Assembly (NCBI GenBank): GCA_016871975.1
Contig: VHBM01000014.1
Location: forward strand, 1 to 23,899
DNA: 23,899 nt
Direction: 5' to 3'
From: Nitrososphaerota archaeon
GTDB lineage: Archaea > Thermoproteota > Nitrososphaeria > Nitrososphaerales > Nitrosopumilaceae
Positions 14,347-21,613 of the stretch are shown here, piece by piece; within the stretch, counting starts at the first letter, position 1; each line of letters starts with the position of its first letter. The translations under genes and the position numbers were made by a program. Below the pieces are notes generated by a model. That model was not told the origin of the DNA, ran no database searches, and saw only the letters and a program-made list of their open reading frames with translations.

Positions 14347-14685
14347 CTAACTTGAGCCTTTTTGTTTTGTTGCAATATCGTATGACTCTTCTACTGCAGT
14401 AACAAAGATCTTGCCGTCCTCTTTTGAGCCTGTATGAGCTGCATTCATTATCGCACCAACGACTGCATCAAGCTTTGAATCATCGACTATGGTTACAATT
14501 GTATCTGTTCTGTTGTATCCTGCAACATATCTTGCGGTTCCTCTGGCACCACCAACCAATGGCCTACTTGCCGAGCCCTTGCCGCGGCTTTCCCAGACGG
14601 TAACACCACCTGCACCTGCCTTTATTATGGCATCGATTACATCGCTTCTTTTGGTTGTTGGAACAAATGCTTCTATTCTTTTCAT
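14347..14685 (-). CDS. PII nitrogen regulatory protein (GlnB/GlnK family)
   Basis: This 112-residue trimeric PII signal protein senses ATP/ADP and 2-oxoglutarate and in many organisms blocks Amt channels. The family layout is clear: MKRIEAFVPTTKRSDVIDAI at the start, the T-loop region at about 37-58, the beta strand TIVTIVDD and the B-loop TGSKEDGKIFV. In a hand alignment to E. coli GlnB the T-loop has no tyrosine at the uridylylation position (Tyr51), so that modification is unlikely. The amt gene is 9 kb away. Upstream is a perfect palindrome that contains the probable TATA box. PF00543 membership is clear; the GlnB or GlnK label is arbitrary. Confidence 0.92.
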   Translation of the reverse strand: MKRIEAFVPTTKRSDVIDAIIKAGAGGVTVWESRGKGSASRPLVGGARGTARYVAGYNRTDTIVTIVDDSKLDAVVGAIMNAAHTGSKEDGKIFVTAVEESYDIATKQKGSS

Positions 14686-14702
14686 GTGCTACTTACACTC
14701 TC

Positions 14703-14714
14703 GGTTTTAAAACC
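14703..14714 (-). promoter_or_regulatory. TATA element within a perfect 12-base palindrome before the PII gene
   Basis: GGTTTTAAAACC is perfectly symmetric and centred 23-24 bases before the ATG at 14685. It could be a TATA box, a dimeric repressor's operator, or both. A second TATA-like TTATAAGG lies at 14713-14720 on the same strand. Confidence 0.5.
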
Positions 14715-14762
14715 TTATAACTATTTTGAAAACTGATTTTAAAAATGGCAGTAGGCTAAGGC

Positions 14763-15833
14763 TCAGCTTGGCTTCATTAGAATTTTGCCAAAAAAGTTTC
14801 CATTGAGCATCTTTGTGTGAGCCTCAGCTGCATCTTCAAAAGTGTAAATAGAATCAATAACAGATTTTATTTTTCTATGTGACATCCAGAAAAGGCCAGC
14901 CTCAAGACCTGCCCTTGTACCTTGTGTTGCGCCAAGTACATTTATTCCCTTGAAAAATATGTGTCTGAGATCAGTTTTTACATCATAACCTGTAGTAGCG
15001 CCAGTTGTAACTAAAGTTGCGCCATATTTTAGCAAAGTTAGCTCTTTGTTCCAATGCGAGCCACCAATATGCTCAAAGATAATATCAATTCCAGGACTTG
15101 TGCCGTTCTTTTTTGCAATCTCTTTTGAAATTGTAAAAACTTGTTTGTGCCAGTCTTCTTTTCTGTGATCAACTGCATAGTCTGCACCAAGTTTTTTACA
15201 TTCTTCTAGCTTGTTAGGACTTGCTGTTGCAATAACAGTACAACCATAAAGCTTTGCAATCTGAATACCAAACGTGCCCATACCAGAACCACCACCCATT
15301 ATCAGAACAAGCTGGCCTGGTCTTATTTTGGCTCGAGTGACTAGCATGTGCCATGATGTCATAAGAGTCATTGAAGCTGCAGCTGCTTCTTCATAGCTTA
15401 CATTGTCTGGGATCTTGACAACATTTACTTCTGGCAGATGAGTATACTCGCAATATCCTCCCCAGAGCGGACCTGTCTGAAACCCCCAGACTTTTCTGTT
15501 TGGGCAGTCATATTCCCGTCCATCAGTACATTCCATGCATACCCTGCATGCGAGGTTTCCATGTGAGACAACTCTGTCCCCAACTTTGATGTGTGTTACA
15601 TCGTCTCCAACTGCAACTACCTTGCCTGCTGCATCAGTTCCGGATATGTGTGGCATTGGAATCTGAATTGGTTTACCACGCATTCCCCAGATGTCGTTAT
15701 AGTTTAGACCCGCAGCCTTTACTTCAAAGACTACCTCGTTTGGTTTTGGTTTTGGATCTTCGACTTCTTTTATCTTTAGAATGCTTGCATAGTCGTCATT
15801 TTTTGCATATTCGTCGTAAACTAGCGCTTTCAT
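14763..15833 (-). CDS. Medium-chain dehydrogenase/reductase, no catalytic zinc
   Basis: This is a 356-residue NAD(P)H-dependent reductase of the medium-chain family. The start at ATG 15833 is supported by a TATA box centred 26 bases upstream; GTG 15839 would add two residues. The GroES-like catalytic domain has the four structural-zinc cysteines (Cys96, 99, 102, 110, in ACRVCMECTDGREYDC) but lacks the catalytic-zinc cysteine (LNYND instead) and has GTD rather than GHE, as in quinone and enoyl reductases. The Rossmann loop is GGGSGMGTFG. Similarity to crotonyl- and acryloyl-CoA reductases makes the reductive step of the 3-hydroxypropionate/4-hydroxybutyrate carbon fixation cycle a candidate role, but this cannot be told from sequence alone. 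No neighbour clarifies it. Confidence 0.88.
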   Translation of the reverse strand: MKALVYDEYAKNDDYASILKIKEVEDPKPKPNEVVFEVKAAGLNYNDIWGMRGKPIQIPMPHISGTDAAGKVVAVGDDVTHIKVGDRVVSHGNLACRVCMECTDGREYDCPNRKVWGFQTGPLWGGYCEYTHLPEVNVVKIPDNVSYEEAAAASMTLMTSWHMLVTRAKIRPGQLVLIMGGGSGMGTFGIQIAKLYGCTVIATASPNKLEECKKLGADYAVDHRKEDWHKQVFTISKEIAKKNGTSPGIDIIFEHIGGSHWNKELTLLKYGATLVTTGATTGYDVKTDLRHIFFKGINVLGATQGTRAGLEAGLFWMSHRKIKSVIDSIYTFEDAAEAHTKMLNGNFFGKILMKPS

Positions 15834-15855
15834 AGGCACAAAATTCTGAATTGAT

Positions 15856-15863
15856 GTTATAAT
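15856..15863 (-). promoter_or_regulatory. TATA box of the medium-chain reductase gene
   Basis: ATTATAAC on the minus strand, centred 26 bases before ATG 15833. This spacing favours that ATG over the GTG six bases upstream. Confidence 0.5.
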
Positions 15864-15884
15864 CTTATGTAATGATCAGTGGAT

Positions 15885-17165
15885 TTAGCTTGTTTGTTTT
15901 GCTGTCTGCTTTCTTTTTTTGAGCTTTGCAAATGCAAAAATTGCTGTACCTACAGCAGTTGCAATTACTGTTAGCTGCATAATATCAAAGCTAGACTCTG
16001 TACTTTTTGGAATTTGGTAATCTATTGTAGTATCATATGTTACTACATGCTCATCTCTTACAGAATCCTTGTACTTTACTGTAATCCGAATATCATGCTT
16101 GCCAATCCTTGGCTCGCCATCAAACTCTACTGGTATGTTAAATGGTACAGGAGAGTCAGGCTCTAGCTCATCAAGGTACTGTGTTTGTGGCTTTATGTTG
16201 GAATCTTCTCTTGGCTCCAAAGTAACAAATGCAAAGAGACCATCTGTATTTCCTTCATTTAGGATCTCACCTATCACCAGCTGCCTGTCTCCTAGCTGCT
16301 TTAGCTGTACGTTATAGATTGATATGTCAATCAGTCCGCTTACATAGAAATCAACACTTCTTGAAACTGTTTTTCTTTCCCCGTGTGCATCAAAAAATGT
16401 AATATCCATTGGTGCATGAAGCACTGCATTTTTTAGATTGTCTGGGACATAGACGTTAAACGTTATTAATTTAGATGACTTTGACTCGATGTTTCCAACC
16501 TTCCAGTTATTTTGATCAAAGACTACATTTTCTACATTTGAGATTGATTGCGATGTTGAAGAGATTGTGCTTGCTGTATTATCTAGGATAACTTCGACTC
16601 CTGACAGGGGCGCAGTGCCTGTATTTGAAAGCTCAACTACAACTTGATTATTTTTTAGTGAAACAAGAAATGGAGCAATTGCGCGCATATTTAGCGTGCT
16701 AAATCCAGTAACCTTGAACTCAAAATCAAAAAATGAGTTTCTTGTTCCGCTTTCACGCAGCCTTGAAAAGTCTACCTTGATAGTGGCCGGATACTGTCTT
16801 ATCTGGACATCTTGGGCCACATTTACAAAAAATGTCAGTGCAAAGTTTTTTCCTGCAAGGGCATTGCTGTCATTGTCTGCATAGATTAGCGAGCCACCAC
16901 CTGCAGCCGAGGTAAATCCCATCGGCATTGAGAGCTGGCCCCTAATTCCGCTGATATCTTGCGTTCCTACATTGGCTAAAACAACAGTAAATGGGACGTT
17001 TTTGTCTCCAGGCTCTATCTCCATTTTTTCGTCTTCTGTTCCAAAGTATGCATCAAGAAATTTTACATCGCCAAAGTCTCGCTCAAATGGCGTATCTGCA
17101 CTTTGTGCAAAAGCCGACAATACAGAAATTTGACTCAGTAAGATAAGAGCTAGAACTAGCTTCAT
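15885..17165 (-). CDS. Exported, membrane-anchored protein with COG1361/CARDB-like domains
   Basis: This 426-residue protein has a signal peptide (residues 1-21, cut after AFAQ), an all-beta extracellular region and a C-terminal membrane helix (about 395-415, IMQLTVIATAVGTAIFAFA) followed by KLKKRKQ. The repeating patterns ANVGTQDISGIRGQLSMP, SNTGTAPLSGVEVILDN and LNEGNTDGLFAFVTL match the CARDB/NEW3-type immunoglobulin-like folds found in archaeal surface proteins (COG1361). It is the third gene of the FtsX-ABC module and shares an ATGA overlap with the ATPase. By position it may be the extracytoplasmic partner of the transporter, in the place MacA or a lipoprotein chaperone takes in bacteria; this is an inference. 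Confidence 0.88.
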   Translation of the reverse strand: MKLVLALILLSQISVLSAFAQSADTPFERDFGDVKFLDAYFGTEDEKMEIEPGDKNVPFTVVLANVGTQDISGIRGQLSMPMGFTSAAGGGSLIYADNDSNALAGKNFALTFFVNVAQDVQIRQYPATIKVDFSRLRESGTRNSFFDFEFKVTGFSTLNMRAIAPFLVSLKNNQVVVELSNTGTAPLSGVEVILDNTASTISSTSQSISNVENVVFDQNNWKVGNIESKSSKLITFNVYVPDNLKNAVLHAPMDITFFDAHGERKTVSRSVDFYVSGLIDISIYNVQLKQLGDRQLVIGEILNEGNTDGLFAFVTLEPREDSNIKPQTQYLDELEPDSPVPFNIPVEFDGEPRIGKHDIRITVKYKDSVRDEHVVTYDTTIDYQIPKSTESSFDIMQLTVIATAVGTAIFAFAKLKKRKQTAKQTS

Positions 17166-17866
17166 GCTACCACCCTCATGCTGTTGTTTTCTGTTTCAAT
17201 GACACGGCCGTCTTTTACAGTAATTACTCTATCAACTTGACCAAACTGCTCCCTGTCATGTGTAACAACAATAAATGTAAGATTGAGCTTTTTTGCCATC
17301 GACTTCATTAGCTGGATTATAGTCTCAGTTGATACAGAGTCAAGGTTGCCTGTTGGCTCATCAGCCAGTACAATTGATGGCTTGTTGACAAGTGCTCTTG
17401 CAATTGCAGCCCTCTGGGCCTGGCCGCCAGAGATCTTGTTTGCACGCTTGTGTAGCTGGCTTTCAAGGCCAACTGCTCTTAGTAATTTCATTGCATCATC
17501 TACTGAATTTTGTTCTGTTCTCTGGATACTTCGTGGCAGGATGACATTTTCTAGTACAGTCAGATCCGGCATTAGATTTGCAAACTGGAATACAAAGCCT
17601 AGCTTTGAGTTTCTAAACGAAGAGATTTCATTGTCATTTAGTTTTGTTGTCTCTATACCATCAATGAAGACCTTGCCAGCTGTTGGCTTGTCTAATAGTC
17701 CGATCATGTTCAGTAGAGTGGTTTTTCCAGAGCCGGAGCTTCCTACAATTAAAAGAAATTCTCCTTTTCTAACAGAAAATGTAGCGTCGGTTAGTGCGTT
17801 TACTTTGGCGTCGCCTTCACCATATACTTTGGAGAGATTTGCTACCTCAAGTACAAACTCAGACAG
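17162..17866 (-). CDS. ABC transporter ATPase, MacB/LolD type, with apparent CTG start
   Basis: This ABC ATPase powers the FtsX-type permease encoded next to it. The usual motifs are all there: Walker A GSSGSGKT (residues 42-49 from the CTG start), Q-loop VFQF, signature ISGGQAQRA, Walker B IVLADEPTGNLD and H-loop THD. The first standard start in this frame is ATG 17707, which would remove Walker A and cannot be right. From the frame's upstream stop (17870-17872) to Walker A there is no ATG, GTG or TTG. CTG at 17866 gives SEFVLEVANLSKVYGEG and onward, a natural family N-terminus with a total of 234 residues. It overlaps the permease stop by 8 bases and has GAGG 9 bases upstream. Confidence 0.9.
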   Translation of the reverse strand: MSEFVLEVANLSKVYGEGDAKVNALTDATFSVRKGEFLLIVGSSGSGKTTLLNMIGLLDKPTAGKVFIDGIETTKLNDNEISSFRNSKLGFVFQFANLMPDLTVLENVILPRSIQRTEQNSVDDAMKLLRAVGLESQLHKRANKISGGQAQRAAIARALVNKPSIVLADEPTGNLDSVSTETIIQLMKSMAKKLNLTFIVVTHDREQFGQVDRVITVKDGRVIETENNSMRVVA

Positions 17867-19043
17867 TTCTCATCGCCTCAACAGGTTGTAGTCTTGTTGC
17901 CTTAAACGCAGGATAAATTGATGCAACTATGGCAAGTCCAAAGGCAGTAAATGCAGTCTGGGTGATTTTTCCCCAGTCATAGCTAACCTCTAGCGGAATG
18001 CTTCCTGCAAATGTCATCTTTGTTTCCTTGGCATATACTGTGTATGATAATCCCATTGCAGTGCCTACAGCTGCACCTATTGCGCCAATTAATAGCCCTT
18101 GAAACAAAAATATGATTAGGATATCCTTGCGTTTTGCACCAATTGCTCGCATCACGCCAATCTCTCTTGTCTTGCTTGTTACAAGCATCATTTGAATGGT
18201 AACTATGGCAAACGCAGAAGACATCATGCCAAAGAGTCCTATCATATTTATCATTGCGATGCCTGACCTAAAACCACTTAGCGCTTCTTCAGCTGACTCT
18301 TCGATTGTCTCTGCCTTAAAGTCATCATTTGGAAATGATACTAAAAATAGATCACGCACCTCTGCTGCCTTTTTTCTGTCATTTAGTTTTACCAAAATAG
18401 CATCAGTGTCATCGCCTCTATCAAGCATATCACGTAAGGTATCAATGTGAATAATGACACTTGTATCCAGTCCCTGACCGCCAGGCGAGCTTGCAATTCC
18501 TGTAACAATAAATCGTTTTGTCTGGTCTTCGCCACGTCTGTCAGTTACTTTTAGTTTTATGTTATCACCTACAATGACGCCGCCAAGATCACGTGCTACA
18601 TTAGAGCCAACAACTGCGGTATTTCTTGAGGAGATATATTCTCCATCTACTGTAGTGTATATGGTTGATGCCTCTACATCTGTAACTGGGTCTACACCGA
18701 CCACTGGTACTCGAAACTCTTCTATCCTTTCTCCAAACTTTGTAACATTAATTGATGCTGTAGACGACATCCGCGGTGTGGCAGCCTCTACATATGGTAT
18801 TCGCTCAAACCAGTTTACAAGCACTTGATCAGATTTTTCAATAAAATCTTCTTTGTCAGTCACATAAATATCGCCAAATCTATAGTCTGACATGTCACGC
18901 ACTATAGCATCAAAAAGACCCTGGAAAATTACAAAATTAACATGAATTACCAAAATTCCAACTGACACTGCCAGGACTGCGCCAACAAGGCTTCCTTTTT
19001 TATTCATCAGCATTCGCTTTGCAAGCTGCGCTCTATAGTCCAA
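17859..19043 (-). CDS. FtsX/MacB-type ABC permease
   Basis: This is a 394-residue permease of the MacB/LolCE/FtsX type. Such proteins work as mechanotransmission transporters, moving or releasing envelope molecules rather than pumping through a channel. Features are an N-terminal membrane helix (about 17-40), a MacB-like extracytoplasmic domain (about 41-260, with VVGSNVARDLG and VTGIASSPGGQ) and three C-terminal helices (about 265-295, 315-345, 360-385). GVMRAIGAKRKDILIIFLFQG is the FtsX-domain coupling helix segment, and it ends IYPAFKATRLQPVEAMRTV, typical of the family. The start is TTG 19043; the TATA box at 19062-19071 lies 24-26 bases upstream and supports it. It is the first gene of a three-gene operon. 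Confidence 0.93.
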   Translation of the reverse strand: MDYRAQLAKRMLMNKKGSLVGAVLAVSVGILVIHVNFVIFQGLFDAIVRDMSDYRFGDIYVTDKEDFIEKSDQVLVNWFERIPYVEAATPRMSSTASINVTKFGERIEEFRVPVVGVDPVTDVEASTIYTTVDGEYISSRNTAVVGSNVARDLGGVIVGDNIKLKVTDRRGEDQTKRFIVTGIASSPGGQGLDTSVIIHIDTLRDMLDRGDDTDAILVKLNDRKKAAEVRDLFLVSFPNDDFKAETIEESAEEALSGFRSGIAMINMIGLFGMMSSAFAIVTIQMMLVTSKTREIGVMRAIGAKRKDILIIFLFQGLLIGAIGAAVGTAMGLSYTVYAKETKMTFAGSIPLEVSYDWGKITQTAFTAFGLAIVASIYPAFKATRLQPVEAMRTV

Positions 19044-19061
19044 TGGTACCAGTAATTTAGT

Positions 19062-19071
19062 CTTATATATA
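19062..19071 (-). promoter_or_regulatory. TATA box of the FtsX-ABC module
   Basis: On the minus strand TATATATAAG, centred about 24 bases before the TTG start at 19043, a leaderless arrangement. It lies in the 95-base region between this operon and the divergent Lrp-like regulator. Confidence 0.6.
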
Positions 19072-19105
19072 ATGTATAAACTGAATTAAGTTAGCAAATA
19101 GGACA

Positions 19106-19114
19106 TTTTTATAC
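19106..19114 (+). promoter_or_regulatory. TATA box of the Lrp-like regulator gene
   Basis: TTTTTATAC, centred 28-29 bases before TTG 19139, which supports this start and a leaderless mRNA. The element lies opposite the TATA box of the ABC module. Confidence 0.5.
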
Positions 19115-19138
19115 CAGTAAATGTATTGATGTGCAGAA

Positions 19139-20041
19139 TTGGATGAGCTAGACATTCAGATACTAAGCATTTTGCTTGATAACTGCAGAGAGTCCGATAG
19201 GCAGATAGGAAAAAAAATTGGAATTTCTGGCAATGCTGTAAGCTCAAGAATACAAAAGATGATTCAAAACAAGGTAATTGAGAAATTTGCGCTAAAGATA
19301 GAGCCGCCTGTCTTAGGCTACAACGTTTTGTATATTGTAGTATCAGGGCAGGACCTAAACCAGATCTTAAAACAAGTTAGACTAGTTGGCGAGCCATTTT
19401 TTGTCGTGCCGTGTGTTGGTGACATTACAGTATGTAGCATTGTGATAAAAGAAAATGTGGAGGAAAAAATTTCACTTGCAAAAAAAATTATGAAAGATGT
19501 TCGCGTGCTAAGTATATTTGAAGCACAGAATCCTGGAATTAGGTCGGATCTAACAAAGACGGATCTTGAGATAATTAATGTTCTACTTGAGAATCCACGA
19601 GCAAGAATAGAAGAGATTGCAAAGGCCACATCATTTTCGACAAAGACAATAACAAGAGCACTTGATAAACTGCAAAATGACGAAGCTATACTGTTTACAT
19701 TAATTTATGATCCTATCAAGCTGGAGCAATTTGTTCCATATGCAGTATTGACATGGAGTAATGGAGACTTGTATAAGACATTAAAAATATTAAAAGATGA
19801 ATTCTCTCAATCATTTTTACAAAAGCCATTTATTGCAAAAAATCAGATTGTATTGTTTTTGTACAGTGATAACATATTCAAGATTGATGATGTAATACAA
19901 AAGGTGAGAAAAATTTCTGGCATTGCACTTGCTGATTTGTTTATTCCAAAAAAAATTACCTTTCCACAAAAATGGATTGCAGATACAGTCAAGACATCAA
20001 GAGCATCAAAGAAACTGCATTTGCTGTATCAAACAAATTAA
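19139..20041 (+). CDS. Lrp/AsnC-like transcriptional regulator with two HTH domains
   Basis: This 300-residue protein is built of two units. The first begins LDIQILSILLDNCRESDRQI (winged HTH, residues 2-55, with GNAVSSRIQKM as recognition helix) followed by an alpha-beta sensor segment (about 60-130). The second begins LTKTDLEIINVLLENPRARI (HTH, about 138-195, SFSTKTITRALDKL) followed by a second segment. HTH-sensor pairs in tandem are common in archaea; here the second unit seems less like a classical RAM domain. The TTG at 19139 is preceded by a stop 12 bases upstream, and the TATA box supports it. The target could be the divergent ABC module or itself, since the two promoters face each other across 95 bases. 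The ligand is unknown. Confidence 0.88.
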   Translation: MDELDIQILSILLDNCRESDRQIGKKIGISGNAVSSRIQKMIQNKVIEKFALKIEPPVLGYNVLYIVVSGQDLNQILKQVRLVGEPFFVVPCVGDITVCSIVIKENVEEKISLAKKIMKDVRVLSIFEAQNPGIRSDLTKTDLEIINVLLENPRARIEEIAKATSFSTKTITRALDKLQNDEAILFTLIYDPIKLEQFVPYAVLTWSNGDLYKTLKILKDEFSQSFLQKPFIAKNQIVLFLYSDNIFKIDDVIQKVRKISGIALADLFIPKKITFPQKWIADTVKTSRASKKLHLLYQTN

Positions 20042-20044
20042 ATA
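20036..20044 (+). promoter_or_regulatory. TATA-like element of the Nudix gene, overlapping the Lrp-like stop codon
   Basis: AATTAAATA is centred 26 bases before ATG 20066 and overlaps the stop codon of the regulator. The spacing suggests a separate leaderless transcript rather than simple read-through from the regulator gene. Confidence 0.45.
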
Positions 20045-20065
20045 GCAAGAAAAATCCATCATGAT

Positions 20066-20578
20066 ATGAAAAAAAGAAAAGTCTATGAAGGAAAAATTCT
20101 TTCCTTAAGCGTTTACGATATTACGCTAAATGGTCGTAAGGTAAAGCGAGAGGTTGTAGAGCACAGAGGTGCTTCTGCAATCCTTGCCTTTGAAGGAAAA
20201 AAGGTCATTTTGGTAAGACAGCACAGATTCCCGCTTGGATATGTGCTAGAGATTCCTGCAGGTACGCTAGAAAAAGGAGAAAAGCCACGCACCTGCGCCC
20301 TTCGTGAGATCCAGGAAGAGACTGGCTACAAGGCAAAAAAGATGACGCGCTTTCTTACCTACTATCCTTCAGTTGGCTATAACACAGAGGCAATTCACTG
20401 CTTTGTGGCTAAAGATCTGACAAAGACAGGTGATCTGAAACTAGACTATGATGAAGTAATGTCTGTAGTAAAAATGGACTTTAGAAAACTAGTCTCAATG
20501 ATTAAAGCTGGAAAAATTTTAGATTCAAAGACAATCTGTGCTGCACTGACATATGCTGCAAAAAAGAAATTGCTCTAG
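20066..20578 (+). CDS. Nudix hydrolase, ADP-ribose pyrophosphatase-like
   Basis: This 170-residue Nudix hydrolase probably splits ADP-ribose or a related nucleoside diphosphate derivative into AMP and a phosphate ester. The Nudix box is complete (residues 66-88): G66, E72, REIQEETG (80-87), with the metal-binding glutamates. The preceding RQHRFPLGYVLEIPAG is the segment typical of ADP-ribose pyrophosphatases, and the tyrosine/proline pattern TYYPSVGYNTE downstream fits too. The stop codon abuts the convergent AbrB-PhoU gene with no gap. Substrate specificity is inferred from the family. Confidence 0.93.
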   Translation: MKKRKVYEGKILSLSVYDITLNGRKVKREVVEHRGASAILAFEGKKVILVRQHRFPLGYVLEIPAGTLEKGEKPRTCALREIQEETGYKAKKMTRFLTYYPSVGYNTEAIHCFVAKDLTKTGDLKLDYDEVMSVVKMDFRKLVSMIKAGKILDSKTICAALTYAAKKKLL

Positions 20579-21550
20579 CTATTTGTAAACCGGTTTAACA
20601 AGATCAGCAATATCTGCCCAGCAGCGCTCTACTCGCTCAAAGAGATGGATTAGATCCAAAAAGTCAATTGGTGCGTGCATTTTCTGCTCTGATCTCATAT
20701 CAGCTGACTTTTGCTGATATTTTCTGTGCAGGTTTATTGCCTCAATTGCAAGCGAGCGGTTATTATCAATAAATGCATCAATTGATTTTTTATGAATTGT
20801 CTCTACATCTTTTGTTATGCTGTAAATTTTTTTAAGATCAGTCTTTGATAGCGATGTGATAGCTAGCGAGTTTGCAAGCTCAACTATGGTATCACCAGCA
20901 GTTTCAAGTAGATTTGCTGCAATCCTATAGTCTAGAATGTCGATATTTTCTAGATTAAATAGACTGGCAAGTCTTGTATCAACCATCGTACTTCGAATTA
21001 ATCTAACAAGCAGGAAATATTGCCTATCTATTTCATCATCACGATGAGTCAGAGTCTGGAGATTTGACTTGTCATCAGATAATAATCCTTGCAGAATATC
21101 ATTGAACATCCCAAATGCAATTGAGCTCATGCGTCTTAGAATTTTTTCAGGGCTAAGCGTTGACTCATCTAATAGAAACTGTACTCGAATGTTTGATGCA
21201 TCCTCTTCAAATATCTCCATGCCAACTAGTCTTCGCAATGAACCGCGAATTTTTTCTCTATCTCCAACTGGAATTGTTGATTTTGATTTTATGTTAATTA
21301 CGTCATAGCCAAGTAAATATGCGCCGGTAATGTTTGCAACAATGTTTTCTTCTTTTGGCAAAGGATAAGAGATTATGATTTCCTTTGATGGCTCGGTTCC
21401 CTTTGTTAGAGTAATTGAGATACTGTTTTGTCCTGTCTCTAGCTCAACTGGCGTGCTTTTGCTGAGATTGTTTGCATCAATCCACTCTTTTGGCAGTGAG
21501 ACTAGAATGCTGCTCCCTATCTTTTGCAGGCGTCGGATGAATTTAGTCAA
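20579..21550 (-). CDS. AbrB-PhoU regulator (phosphate-signalling type)
   Basis: This 323-residue protein has an N-terminal AbrB/SpoVT-like DNA-binding domain (residues 1-45: FIRRLQKIGSSILVSLPKEW) and a C-terminal PhoU-like helical domain (about 175-320, with a metal-site type segment DDEIDRQYFLLVRLIR). The combination is common in archaea; such proteins are thought to link phosphate status to transcription. The gene starts at TTG 21550, with a TGA just 6 bases upstream in frame, so no longer form is possible. No phosphate transport genes are in the window. The nearest TATA-like sequences lie about 5 and 35 bases from the start, so the promoter is not clear. Confidence 0.9.
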   Translation of the reverse strand: MTKFIRRLQKIGSSILVSLPKEWIDANNLSKSTPVELETGQNSISITLTKGTEPSKEIIISYPLPKEENIVANITGAYLLGYDVINIKSKSTIPVGDREKIRGSLRRLVGMEIFEEDASNIRVQFLLDESTLSPEKILRRMSSIAFGMFNDILQGLLSDDKSNLQTLTHRDDEIDRQYFLLVRLIRSTMVDTRLASLFNLENIDILDYRIAANLLETAGDTIVELANSLAITSLSKTDLKKIYSITKDVETIHKKSIDAFIDNNRSLAIEAINLHRKYQQKSADMRSEQKMHAPIDFLDLIHLFERVERCWADIADLVKPVYK

Positions 21551-21580
21551 TTTATATCAATTTAATTAGTTTAAGCCTCA

Positions 21581-21596
21581 TTTTTATATTTTATAC
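21581..21596 (+). promoter_or_regulatory. TATA element of the CoA operon
   Basis: TTTTTATATTTTATAC contains a good TATA match (TTTATATT) centred about 27 bases before the ATG at 21614, the spacing of a leaderless transcript. Confidence 0.5.
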
Positions 21597-21613
21597 AAAA
21601 TTTAAATCGCATC

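Noticed and set aside
17283..17891. Plus-strand frame of 202 codons opposite the ABC ATPase
   Set aside because: It covers the ATPase motifs on the other strand, and its serine-rich product has no domain pattern. Strong codon bias of the ATPase explains the open frame.
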